Source of the DNA: Ceratodon purpureus
Lineage: Eukaryota; Streptophyta; Bryopsida; Pseudoditrichales; Ditrichaceae
Reading direction: 5' to 3'
DNA: 64,000 nt
NCBI GenBank assembly: GCA_014871385.1
Contig: CM026431.1
Location: 12,119,594 to 12,183,593 of the forward strand
Shown here: positions 34,101 through 46,100 of the stretch, one piece after another
Layout: each line of letters begins with the position of its first letter
Numbering within the stretch: the stretch's first letter is position 1
Notes under the pieces: model-generated
Told to the model about the DNA's origin: nothing
Databases searched by the model: none
The model's input: the letters and a program-made list of their open reading frames with translations, nothing else
Made by a program: the position numbers and the translations under genes

Positions 34101-37100
34101 GCAGCAAATGAGAGGGAGAGAGAAGCGTCCCCTGTTGCAGTCGGAGTAGAAGAGGAAGGTGCGGCTTTACATGTGGACGGTGATCCAGACAATAGAGAAG
34201 AGGCTCCTCCTTACAACGAGGACGATAGGGATAATGGAATGTCAGACTCGGAGGAACTCGACTGGGGCAACCCAGACGCCATCGACGAGGAGGCTGCCGC
34301 AGAGCTAGAAAGAATACAAGAAGTGGCTAGTGTTCCACTTTTCGAGGGTTCAGTGCTCTCCAGTCTGGAAGCTACTATTCTGCTCCTGAATCTTCACAGG
34401 AGTAATAACGCAACGAACGTTCACATCGACCAGTCGTTTGCACTACTCCATCGTGTTTTGCTACCACAGCCAAACACTCTACCCGATTCAGAGTACTTGG
34501 CTACCCAGCAGCTCAAGAGATTAGGATTGGAGTATGATTCCATAGATGTATGCCCCAAAAATTGTATCCTCTATCGTGGAGCTTACATGGATCATCAAGT
34601 CTGTCCTAAGTGTGGCACCATGAGGAAGAGGAGACACGGGAACTCGCTGGTTTCTAACAAGATACTCCGTCACTTTCCTCTTACAAAGAGACTGAAGAGG
34701 ATGTTCCGAAGTGCATTACAAGCTGCATGTTTGACTTGGATCGGTCGGAACAGGGCGGACGATGGTATGGTGCGGCACATTTCACAATCAAAGCACATGG
34801 CAGATATCAAGGAGAAACACCCAGAATTTTGTAGCGATCCCCGAAGGCTATTCTTGGCGCTGTCAACAGATGGGATGAACCCCTTCTCAGAGAAGAGGAG
34901 CGTATACTCTACGTGGCCGGTAACGTTAATGAACTACAACATAGCCCCATGGATGACCACAAAAAGGTATTTTATAATGCTGTCTTTGATTATCCCTGGT
35001 CCGAAGTCCCCAACTGGAAAAGACTTTGATGTTCTGATTGAGCCGCTTGTGGAGGAGCTTGAGTTTCTCTGGCATGAAGGTATTATCATGGAGGACGCTG
35101 CACATTTCCGGAATGAACGTCATTTTCTAATGAAGGTCATGTTGATCTTTTGTATACACGATTTTCCAGCTTACGGGATGGCAGCTGGTTGTGTGACCAA
35201 GGGATATCGGGGATGTCCAGTATGTGGTCCCAATACTATTTCCCGGAGATCTGAATTTTTAAAAAAAAATGTTTATGACGACCAGGCGCGTATGCACTTG
35301 GACCCATCACATCCCATGCGGTTGAACACGCGCGACTTCAGAGGTCGAGTCGAATGGCGTGAAGCTCCTTCCAGGATCACAGGTGCTGAAGTGTTGGCTT
35401 ATGCAGACCGCCGTCAGCGATGGCTCAATGCTGGTGGGCAGCCAGGGTCACCCGAGGATCCGGTTAGAGAATGTGGAATCAAACGGCGTTCTATATTATA
35501 CCGCCTGCCATATTGGGAGGTACGTCATCTATGATTTTTAATTCATTTCAGATTATGCTCCAAGTGCAGCGTCTATTTTACGTAGCAAGCGATTCGATTA
35601 TAATACACCTTGTCACTCCAACTGGAAAAGAAACAACCGTGGTACTGTAGCCTAAGTGATATCCTCGAGAGTAATACGTCAAGTCAGGAATAGGATGCCA
35701 CGAGGTATTCGATGCAATACCTAGCACTATTGTTGGTAGAGTATATGACGATGACAATTAAGATAAAAATAGAGACCTTTTCTTATCATTCGATTGCACA
35801 TTGTGTTTTGTCAGTTTGTATGCCTATAATTCCATAACTTGTATGGAGAATGGATTTTGCCGTAGTAATCAAGGACTCTGATAGGTATAGCTTTCAAACC
35901 TACTTATGAGGCATTTTTTTTTTCTTTCAGTTCCACCGTACTCTGTTTTGGCCAGGCCGACACTGATGGTATAGATCGACCATTCCATAATTTGGAAGTC
36001 CTAGATTCTAAATCCGTGCAGTAATCCGAAACTCCCATTACATTGCACTGTATTCGTCGCAGTATGGTATTATATCAAAATAGACTTGTAAATCTCGAAT
36101 GGTCCTTCATGTACATACTTAGAAGTGGGGTACTAAATATCTGGTTCGATGAGGTACTGAGTAATTAGAGAATAAGCTACAGTCGACAAAACGAAAAATG
36201 GTTTTAACTTAGGGTTCAGTTGCTATAGTTGTTCCCAACGTATTGGAAATATATCTTAGGTTATGAAAACTTAGTCTGTCTAAGAGAACAGCATTTTGTG
36301 TTACAGTTGCAGTTGCTTCTTCATAAAATCCTACCGTCCAGAATCTGAATTACCGGTTAGAGCTGCTTATAGGCTCTACGTAGAGGCGGAATCCCTATTG
36401 ATAGCAGTACAGATATGTATCTGTTATGTACATTGAGAATATGCCAACTTAGTTTTTTTATGTTATGATTTCACATTTTGAAATTTAATTTTAAGCGCTT
36501 TTGAATGTTCCTAAATATAATTTATTTATTTTTAAAAATTATTCATAGTCAGCTGTCACAATGTGTTACATGGTACGTAATATACCATTCAGTAGAGCTG
36601 GTTTTCACTACCAAACCATCTACAGTGGTCTTTATAAATCAATAGTAGTACAGAGTTGGCTACCTTTATGGCAAGTGTATTTTGAATCAACTCACCTCAC
36701 AGTTTGCCACCATTGAAGCATAGTAGGCTCGAAGTAGTCCTTATAGCGTCGATTGTCTGGTGGTACTTGATACTTTCTGATTCACATTCTCTATTGTGGA
36801 AATGTAGTACCTGATCTTGATTTCTCTCTGTGCAGGGGTTACGCATCCGTCACACAATTGACGTGATGCATGTTGAGAAAAATGTCTCAGCATCCATATT
36901 AGGCTTCATCATGGGAGATAAGGATACAGTGGCTGCAAGGAAGGATTTAGAGGCGGTAGGGATTCGGCCAGAACTACACTTGCGGGACAGGCCTGGTAGA
37001 GGGAACTTCATAAAGCCCCATGCTCCGTATTCCTTGAAGCCTAACGAGACATCTAAATTCCTCAAAACGATGGGAGCTATCAAGGTACCAACAGGGTACA

Positions 37101-40100
37101 GCTCCGGAATGGCAAAACACATCAGCGACAAAAAGTTACAGGGTTTAAAAAGCCACGATCATCATGTTATTTTGCAGGATATCCTTCCCGCGACCATTCG
37201 TGGATTTCTCCATCCAGGGGCGCGGGATGCGGTAATCAGGCTAGGTAATTGTTTTAAGAAGATATGTGCTAAAGTTATCGACCCGAGTGCTATTAACAGT
37301 CTCAAGCAATATGTGGCTGAAACGGTGTGTCTCCTTGAAGTGTGGTTCCCCCCAGCCTTCTTCGACATAATGCCTCACCTCATACTTCACCTAGTCGAGG
37401 AGCTAGACTGGTTTGGCCCCGTTCACTCTAGGTGGTGCTATGGAGCGGAGAGGTACTTATTTGTTCTGAAAAAATATGTCCGGAACAGAGCCAAGCCAGA
37501 GGCTTCCATAGCTACCGGATACATGTATGCAGAAGCACTTGGGTTTATGGGAGAGCACCTTTCACTATATCCAGGACATATGAAGATGTGGGACCCGGAA
37601 GAGAATGAGAGAAATGGCTCCCAAGTATTGGAAGGGGCTTACATTCGACGAATGGCTGACATTTCGGAGCTGAGGGCTATTCACGAATTCATCATATGCA
37701 ATACCAAGGCAACGGAACAACTCCGTCAGTAAGTGTACATGGACTTTTTATTTTTCTCTTACCGATAGCATGACAATCTAAGTTGAAATTGCTATTCTGT
37801 CTTTAGCTTACTATGATGTAATGATATTTCTTATTGAATTAATTTTTATTTTGAGTACATTGAGATTGATTTCAAATTACCTTTGAAAACAGAGAGTACG
37901 ACGGGCTACGTTCCGCCTACAGACGAAGGCACCGCAATCGTGAATTTCCGTTGTTTTCGGCGTGGTTAGATGATCGCGTGGACAATATGCAAGCAGCTAA
38001 CGAGTACGTGTCTCCAGAATTGCGGAACTTAGCAATACTACCTCAGCCCATCATCACTCAGTATAAACGCATGTGGGCGTACGGCAACCACTTTCGAGCA
38101 GAAGATCCTATACGCGGTAATACATACTTAACGTATGATTCAGGAATTGCGTGTATAGCTGCAACGGAATGTCAGTCTTCCGCCGCTGATAGGCGCCCAG
38201 TCGAAGCCAAACTCAAGTACGTTGGGGTGTTGAGAAACATAATTCAGGTTAATTATGTTTACCTGAAAATAAATGTCATGGTTTGTTCGTGGATTAAGCC
38301 CAATGTGGCGGGGAATCCTACTATAAAACAGGATGACCACGGATTTTGGCTTATCAGAAAAGGGGCATACCAGGGCCCTCGAGAGGAGCCTTACCTTTTA
38401 CCAGTCCATGCCTCGCAGGTAAATCCTGCATTGAATGTATCGGACTCTCTCATTTACATTTTGTTTATTGACTTTATACGTTCTTTGAGTATGGGGCATG
38501 GGAAGCTTACATGCGATAACTTCATTCTCTAATAAGCCGCAAAGTCACTTTCACAATCGAATTATCTTCTGTTGTTCAGTCGTATTAACAGTCATTATGT
38601 TCATTTGGTTAGGTTTTTTTTGCCCCGGACCTGCACAACCCTAACTGGAGCGTGGTAATCCAAAAGGAAGCTAGGTCCAGAAGGGTCGAAGAGGACATTG
38701 AGGAGGGAGTATTTGGTGCACCTGGTTATGCGAACCCAGTCATGCCGCATGATGCTTCTATTCCCCGTCCTCCCGGACGACATACAGACGCAGATGACGG
38801 AGTACCCGTGCCAGTACAAAGAGTCGCTTTCGTTGTAGCAGAAGTGGAGGAGCCTGGGACAGAAGACGGAGTGGACCAGCTCGACGTCATAGACGACGAC
38901 GATGATGACGACATTGGCATTGACGAAGGTTATTTTGATCCGGTACCAGAACCTTAATATCACTGATTAGGCATAGTACCTTCACTTCTACAAAGGCTTC
39001 TTTAGATCAGCGATGGCCCAGGGACATATATGGCAAACACCAAATTTTAGGTTACAGTAGTTAACAATGGAATGTTAGATGTGGAAGGAGAGAGAAGTGT
39101 CGTAATATAAATCGGCTCAGTGATATCATCTAGCAATGCCGCATGTTGGTACGAATGAGCCAATTTTTTTTTTTAAATATCTTCAGCTTGTGTTCTTGTT
39201 GAATTCGGTATTTTAGTAGTATTCTTTCGCAAAATGGAATCCGAGATGATGAATTATCCTCTCAGAGTATCACGAGAAATTGTGGCCTGCATTCTACGTT
39301 GTTATTTTATAGCGATTTTAAGAACTAAGTCGACTGTATTTGAATTTTGGACAGTATATTATGAATGTTACGGTGTGTGCCTTAATACGAATAGTGTACA
39401 TTCAATTTTCTGTATTCCCTATGAGTTTCAGTGGAGATGGGCGAAAGTGCTATACTATTTTAGAATTGGATAAGGGTGTCTACTGATATTACCCGAGATC
39501 ACTGACGATGTACTGGAGGATGACTTCGGAGAAGGCAGGGTATAGAGAAACAAAATTACCAAATATTCACGACTTACAGTAAGTCTATGTTACTGTTTAC
39601 TACTGTCGGATATGTTAAATGTAAGTTACTGTTTACTCAATAAGTTAAATGTAAGTTACTGTTTACTCGTTAAGTACTCAGTAAGTCTACTCGGATATGT
39701 TAAATGTTAGTTACTGTTTACTCAGTAAGTACTCAGTAAGTCTATGTTACTGTTTACTGAGAGTTAAGTTATACCTGTATGAATTTTCATTTTTATTTGT
39801 GTTTATCTAGAGAAGCTTCTTGGTTAATGATTTACCTTCAATGAAATCATGAATTATGCAATTTTTCACGGTATCACGCTCACTGGGATATGAACCATCG
39901 ACAACTATCACAAGATAAGTCCATGTTGCCTATGTTTGATACAGTTCTGTTCCTCTGATGTTAAATGTTATCAATTACACAAAATTACTAAGAGTTTAGA
40001 TCCATTGGCTTATCACATGCAGAAGATAATGTTACTGTAGTTGATAACCAGCTAAGTGCTCAAATCCTAGAATCCTTAAATTGCAGATTCTGATATTCCA

Positions 40101-43100
40101 ATGGTGCGTCATATACAGAACAGCCCTGTGTATACATGCCATCTTTTGTAATGGACATGCGCAATAGGCTATAGCACAGGTATCTAGTGCTTCTAATTTG
40201 AAAATCATAAATGGAAGATCAAAAATCATAAATGGAAGATCAAAAATCATAACTGGAAGATCAGAAATCATAACTGGAAGATCAAAAATCATAAATGGAA
40301 GATCAAAAATCATAAATGGAAGATCAAAAATCATAAATGGAAGATCAAAAATCATAAATGGAAGATCAAAAATCATAAATGGAAAATTAAAAATTAAAAA
40401 TAGATACTTGGTTAGAGAAACCAGATATCTAAAGATAATTTTCAAAAATCCAAAAATGGAAATTGAAGATCCAAAAATGAAAATTGAAGATCTCAAAATG
40501 AAAATTGAAGATCTAAAAATGAAAATTGAAGATCCAAAAGTGGAAATTTGAAGATCCAAAAATGAGAATTGAAGATCCAAAAATGAAAATTGAAGATCTA
40601 AAAATGAGAACTGAAGATCCAAAAATGAAAATTAAATATCCTCTATAATGAAAATTGAATATCCTAAAATGAATTTTTAAAATATACCTTCATTAAATAC
40701 ATGTAAGTAAAATTAAGTCTTCAAATATATTGATAAAAATTATAAGAATCTTTAGATATGTTTAAGTTCTCAAATATATTGATAGAAATGCATGTGATCA
40801 AACCTTTGGAATATATTTGTAAAATATATTCATGAGATAAAGAAATATATTATGAGAGACCAATTAACAAATGTAAGAGAAGGCAAGTGAGATAATATAA
40901 TTTCAACTAGTTATATGTCTTTATATACTATACTCAAGCGATAGAAAGAAAAAAGATGTTTTTAACCCCCTAACGTCCACGACTATTTTTAGACTGTTTT
41001 GGGATTCTAGATAGGGTCTAGTTGCAAGCCTCGTAGCTCAAATTTGGCAAGTTTTTTGAAAAATCGAACCGTACGGATGGATTTGTAGCATGGCAGTTAG
41101 TCTACATTCAAACTAAGGTCCCACTCCGAATCAAACTCACAAACATTATAACACATCTGTCAAGAAAAAGCTGAGAATTGCTTCATTGAAAACAACGTTT
41201 TCTCACACGTTTTTTATGTTTTTTGTTTTTTTTTTCTTCTAAAAAGTTTGAGAGATGTTGCGTTCTGGGAGCATCAGGGCATGAGAAATTTGTGGGAATT
41301 GAAAGTACTCCAATCCGCATATCCTAGCTAAAGATATTGATGTTCAAAGATGGATCAAATCCCAAATTCCTTTGAGAAAATTTGAGAAAATTTGCTAGGC
41401 CACAAGGAGCTTTTCTGGCTTTTCTCATACCCCCTGCCACTCAAATGACCATCACTTTTTACTCAGAACTCCAATTCCTGTGCTGTAAAGTGGCCTGGAT
41501 AGCTAACTTGATTCCGGACAACTCTCTAGTTGGGCCCAGATTCAATTTCTCAGTAGAAAAGAAGTTATTCCCGAAAAACCAGCCTGAAAAGCCCAATTCA
41601 GGCTCCATGGACGTTATGGGGTTAAAAGTATACCGTAATTTATGTTTATAATTATCTTTTTTCAAGTGGACACTAATTTTTTAAAAAGAAAGATAAGTAA
41701 AGATTTGACTTCCAAAATTTAAAAAATTTTAAAAAAAAATTTTAAAAATCATATGTCTTGATATACTATAGTTAAGCAATAAAAAATGAAAAAGGAGTTT
41801 TGAAAAGTATAATATAGCTTATATTTAGGATCATGTTTTTTTCATGTGGACACCAATTTTTTTTAAATAAAGATAAGTGAAGATTTAGACTTTCAAGAAA
41901 TTAAAAATTAAATAAGAATAAGTCATATGTCTTGATATATTACAGTTAAGTGATAAAAAATGAAGAAAGAGTTTTTAAAATTATAATATAGCTTATATTT
42001 AGAATCATATTTTTTTTTAGGTAGACACCAATTTTTTTTAAATAAAGATAAGTGAAGATTTAGACTTTCAAAAAATTAAAAATTAAATAAGAACTAGTCA
42101 TATGTCTTGATATATTATAGTTAAGCGATAAAAAATAAGAAAGATGTTTTTAAAAGTATAACACAACTTATATTTAGAATTACCTTTTTTTTTCGTTTCC
42201 AAACTCCAATTACCAAATGCAACGATAGGATATTATAGCCAACTTATCAAAACATTTTTTACCATAATTTTGGAAGTTGTAAAAACAAGATAAATTTTCT
42301 TCGGAGTTTTTAATCCGAATCTACAACAAATAATGATTGTTATTTGGTTTATAAAATAATAATACAATAAAACAAAATTCATGTTATTTTTAAAAACTCA
42401 AACTAAATTTATAATAATAAATTTAATTTTAAATTTCATTCTAATGATTCATTACTTCAAACATTGAATAAAAATTCACAGAATTAAAAATTCATCTTTT
42501 TTTATTATGAAGCTTGATGAGATATTTAGTTAAAATTTGGCCTTGGCAAATTGAATAAACTTTGGAGCCAAATAAAGATTGATCAATTTTGATATTATGC
42601 ACTAAGCCAATTCATTCTTTGTCAAGAAATTCATAAATTGCATAACATCATTGTCTTCCACTTGAAATGTACTTCAAATTTTTGTTAATTGTCCATTCTT
42701 CTTTAAAAATTATAAAAAGCTTAGTTTTATTGTTTTTATTGATTGTTAATTAATTTATAAATTTCACTGTATTGCTTACACATTTTTTTAATTTTCACTC
42801 GAAGTTTTTATATAATTTTGAATTCAAAATACCTTTATGGTTTACATCTTCCAAGTCAATGATCTAATGTATATTTATGAGAGAAGCAAATTTTTCAAAT
42901 AAGATTTTAAAGATATTATCACTTATGTTGAAAATCTATCTTACAAAGTACCTCAATGCTTTCAATTTCATTAATATTTGAAAGGAAAAAGTATCACCTT
43001 TGCTTCCAAACTTTGTCTTTCATTGAAGTAACAAGCGACTATTCTCTAGGTCTTAAAAGAACAAGAATGGAAGCAACCAATGTAGATTTTTCATGATTTT

Positions 43101-46100
43101 TTTCAATATAAAGAAAAAATAATAGTATGTCATTGATTGATCGATAAATGATATAAAGAAGCTTGAAGAAGGATGACATAAATTAGAAATTATTGCAATT
43201 ATGTTGAATAAGTTGATTTAAGTTGCACAACTTTTTTTGGAAGGGACGCCACCCCTCTATTTCACAACCCTTCCTTTCATAATTTTTCACTCCACCTTTC
43301 AAAATCTATACCGTCCAATGCCATCTCTCCACCTTGTTTTTGTCTATGTTCTTTTCACTTGAATAACATTCTACATGAACTCTAGGTTATAATAATAACT
43401 TCAAAAATTAGAACCGTAACACCATGGCCACTTCATTACCTGCTTAACGAGTATTTTTATTTTATTTTTATTTTTTTGAAAAAAATAAGGTTAGCCTCTC
43501 TTAATTCCGAGTTTTCAATTTTATTTTTTTAGCAAAAATCAGCAAAACTGACCAAAAATGACTTAGAAATAACAAAATATTCCAAAAACAAATTTATTCT
43601 ATTGATGACCACCACCGTAGCAGCCTTTGCACTGTATATCCGGATTGAGTAAGTGGATTTCCGTCATGGTAATGCTTGAAGTATATACCCACCTTTCCAT
43701 TGATATTCATGAACAATGGGAACTTACCGTGCAGGAGTGGCGGGTGTCGTTGACTAGAGCCTGCCCATTGCAGATTATAACAAAATTGTAGTGGAGCTCG
43801 GTAACAACTGTTTGTGTTACTGCGGTAGACCTTTCACAGTGGTTAAATGAGACGGTGATTGAGATTATCTACCCAACTACGGCAGTGAGTTCACAATTGT
43901 TACACCGTTCGCAGGGGAAAAACGTCCGTTCTAGGTTAAACGAGACTCTCCGGGAAATTCTGGAAGGCAACACGTTATCACTTCGACAGGTACGACAAAT
44001 TACACCCTTCGGATTTCAGCGGGAAAGAACTTCACAGGTCGCGTATTCAGGAGTCTCCCGGTTCCCCAGCATTTCCATACTCGTAGTAGAGAATAAATGG
44101 AAAATGACATAGGGGAGCGATGGAGAAGTCCCATATTTGCTGTAGTGTTTCGTGTTTTAAACTTCATTGTTATGCGTGCTTTTGTTCACCTTCTTGGGTG
44201 AGGTAGGAGCTTTTTCCTGAATCTATTGGAAGTTTTCCTTTTTCTAATATTTACTTCCTGTTTTGGTTGTTTGCGAACCAGTGCGGTTGTCAATAACCCA
44301 TGTGTGAAGATACTTACGGTTGAGAACATCACTGATAAAGAACTAATTCTGGATTTCAACATCAACATGCCGGATGAACTGGGTATTTACACTTTACAAG
44401 ATAATTCTTCATCAGAGTACGGAGACCTTGGTGTTGGCGATGTATGCAGTCTTTCTAGTGAAGCAAGCGAGGAAGAAATTCATGAGAATCGAAAGAGGTG
44501 TGTCGCGTACTTGATCACTTGGTTAGTTTTCAGATTTCGTGGAGCAAAAATGATTAAAGGATTTTGCTTTGTAGATTTGATGTCTTAAAGCTGAGTAATG
44601 ATTAATTTTATATTATTCTGATTTTGATTGCAAAATCTCATCATTACAAGTTGAAACCGTTTCTCATATGGGGTATGCGTAGTCAGCAGGGAATTCGTGG
44701 TAGCATAGTACTACTAGTCTAGACTGGTTTTGTTGAATGATCATGAGCTGATGAGACAGTTTTGGATCATAGTATACACCCTAGTGAACAGGTCGTGATC
44801 TGCATCTTTATCATATACGCAGAGTGCTTTGGGCACTCGAGGATGTTTTTCATTAGCGCGTATGGACTGTTATGTTATGAACTACTTGAAGCAGAGACTG
44901 AGACTGTTGTGTTGTTTTGTTTTCTCAAGAGCTTATGCAGCATCTCTGAACAAGGAGAAAATTCTTGAAACGCTTGAAGAGTCTCAGCCTCGGTTAAGTA
45001 AAGCGATTGTTGATTCCGCTCCCTTTCCTTTGCAGCAGGGCCATTCGAAAACAGCGCCCATTAGAACTCCACTATCCTCTTCAGAGAAAAAGGGAAGAAT
45101 GAGGTAAGGACTACAGATATTTTCTTGCTTTAATTTTGCTTAGAAACCTGCGACAACTGAAAGTTATTCTTGGATCTGAACTCTTAACGTGGCATGAAGG
45201 AGAATAGACGCTGTTGGGAAATATGATTTCTGTCGTGGTTACCGTCTTACCGGCCGGTGTAGCTGATTGCCGTGGTTTTGGGGGTTTATGATCCACTTAG
45301 TCAGTTCTCTTTGTAATCATTTCAGGATGTCGTTAGATCTCTTAACAAGTCCGCTTTCGACCAGTCTTTCAGGGCTTCAAAGTCTGGAGACTGGCTCTCT
45401 TGCTATTTCAGGCGCAATCACTGATGATTCAACAAACGAGGTTGTAGCTGATGTAAAGTCATTTGAAGACACAGATCAGAATGTCAAACCAGGAACGTTG
45501 AAGAGAGTACAAAGCGATGCTATGCTGAATGCCGCTGAGGAAGCCTCCAAAGTTCTTGGATCTTCCCGGAGAGGTTCCGACGATGACTATCTTGAAGAAG
45601 TCCTAACTCGGCTTGGTTGTGCAACGGCTTTAGACTGCTCCTTCATGGACGAGGATGCTGTGAAGAAGGTTTGTTCGTTCTTTGTGCTCAATATGACTTC
45701 TCTACATCTGGATTTTTGACTTTTTGCTCGTTCTGCTTTCTAGTTTACCCCTTATGTCTTCTCGTTAGTCAAGGGTCTAAAATCACGCTACCAGATGAAT
45801 ATGACGAGACTAGCTCAGATGGCTTACTGAATTCTGCACTTGCATATTCTTGTTATATTCTGATTCTAACAGTATTAATTCCTATTGTAATGTTGGTTAC
45901 AGTTCATTGATAATCATATCAGAGACAGAGAGCTTACCATGCACGCTCTAGAAGATGTTCCGCACACTTTGTTGCCTCTTGGAAAGCTTGAGCTCTTGCC
46001 AGGTGAATCAAGGAACTTGTATGTTATACTCGTTTTAAATGGACAGTCCCACTCTGATCTGCAAGGGCGGCTGCAAAAGCTTGAAGCGAAGGTGGGTGTT

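Larger units (their letters stand above)
25611..44147. mobile_element. Complete autonomous-type CACTA transposon, 18,537 bases
   Basis: The two ends are perfect 28-base inverted repeats beginning CACTACAGCAAATATGGGAC. TTT at 25608-25610 is repeated at 44148-44150, the 3-base duplication expected of CACTA elements. Between the ends lie a TNP2-type transposase (plus), a Ptta/En/Spm-type protein (minus) and a BRCT-like protein (minus), plus about 5 kb of AT-rich tandem repeats toward the right end. The transposase model has no stop or frame error, and with perfect ends the element looks young and possibly active. It sits inside an intron of the ASH-type gene. Confidence 0.95.

Noticed and set aside
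33902-34192. Minus-strand frame over the transposase acidic region
   Set aside because: Shadow of TNP2 exon 2, which is supported by splice phase and family motifs.
40032-40622. 196-codon minus-strand frame and 117-codon plus-strand frame
   Set aside because: Both only translate the 21-base satellite units.
40195-40660. CRISPR-like regular spacing of 21-base repeats
   Set aside because: Units are head to tail without unique spacers, AT-rich, and lie inside a plant transposon. It is a satellite array.
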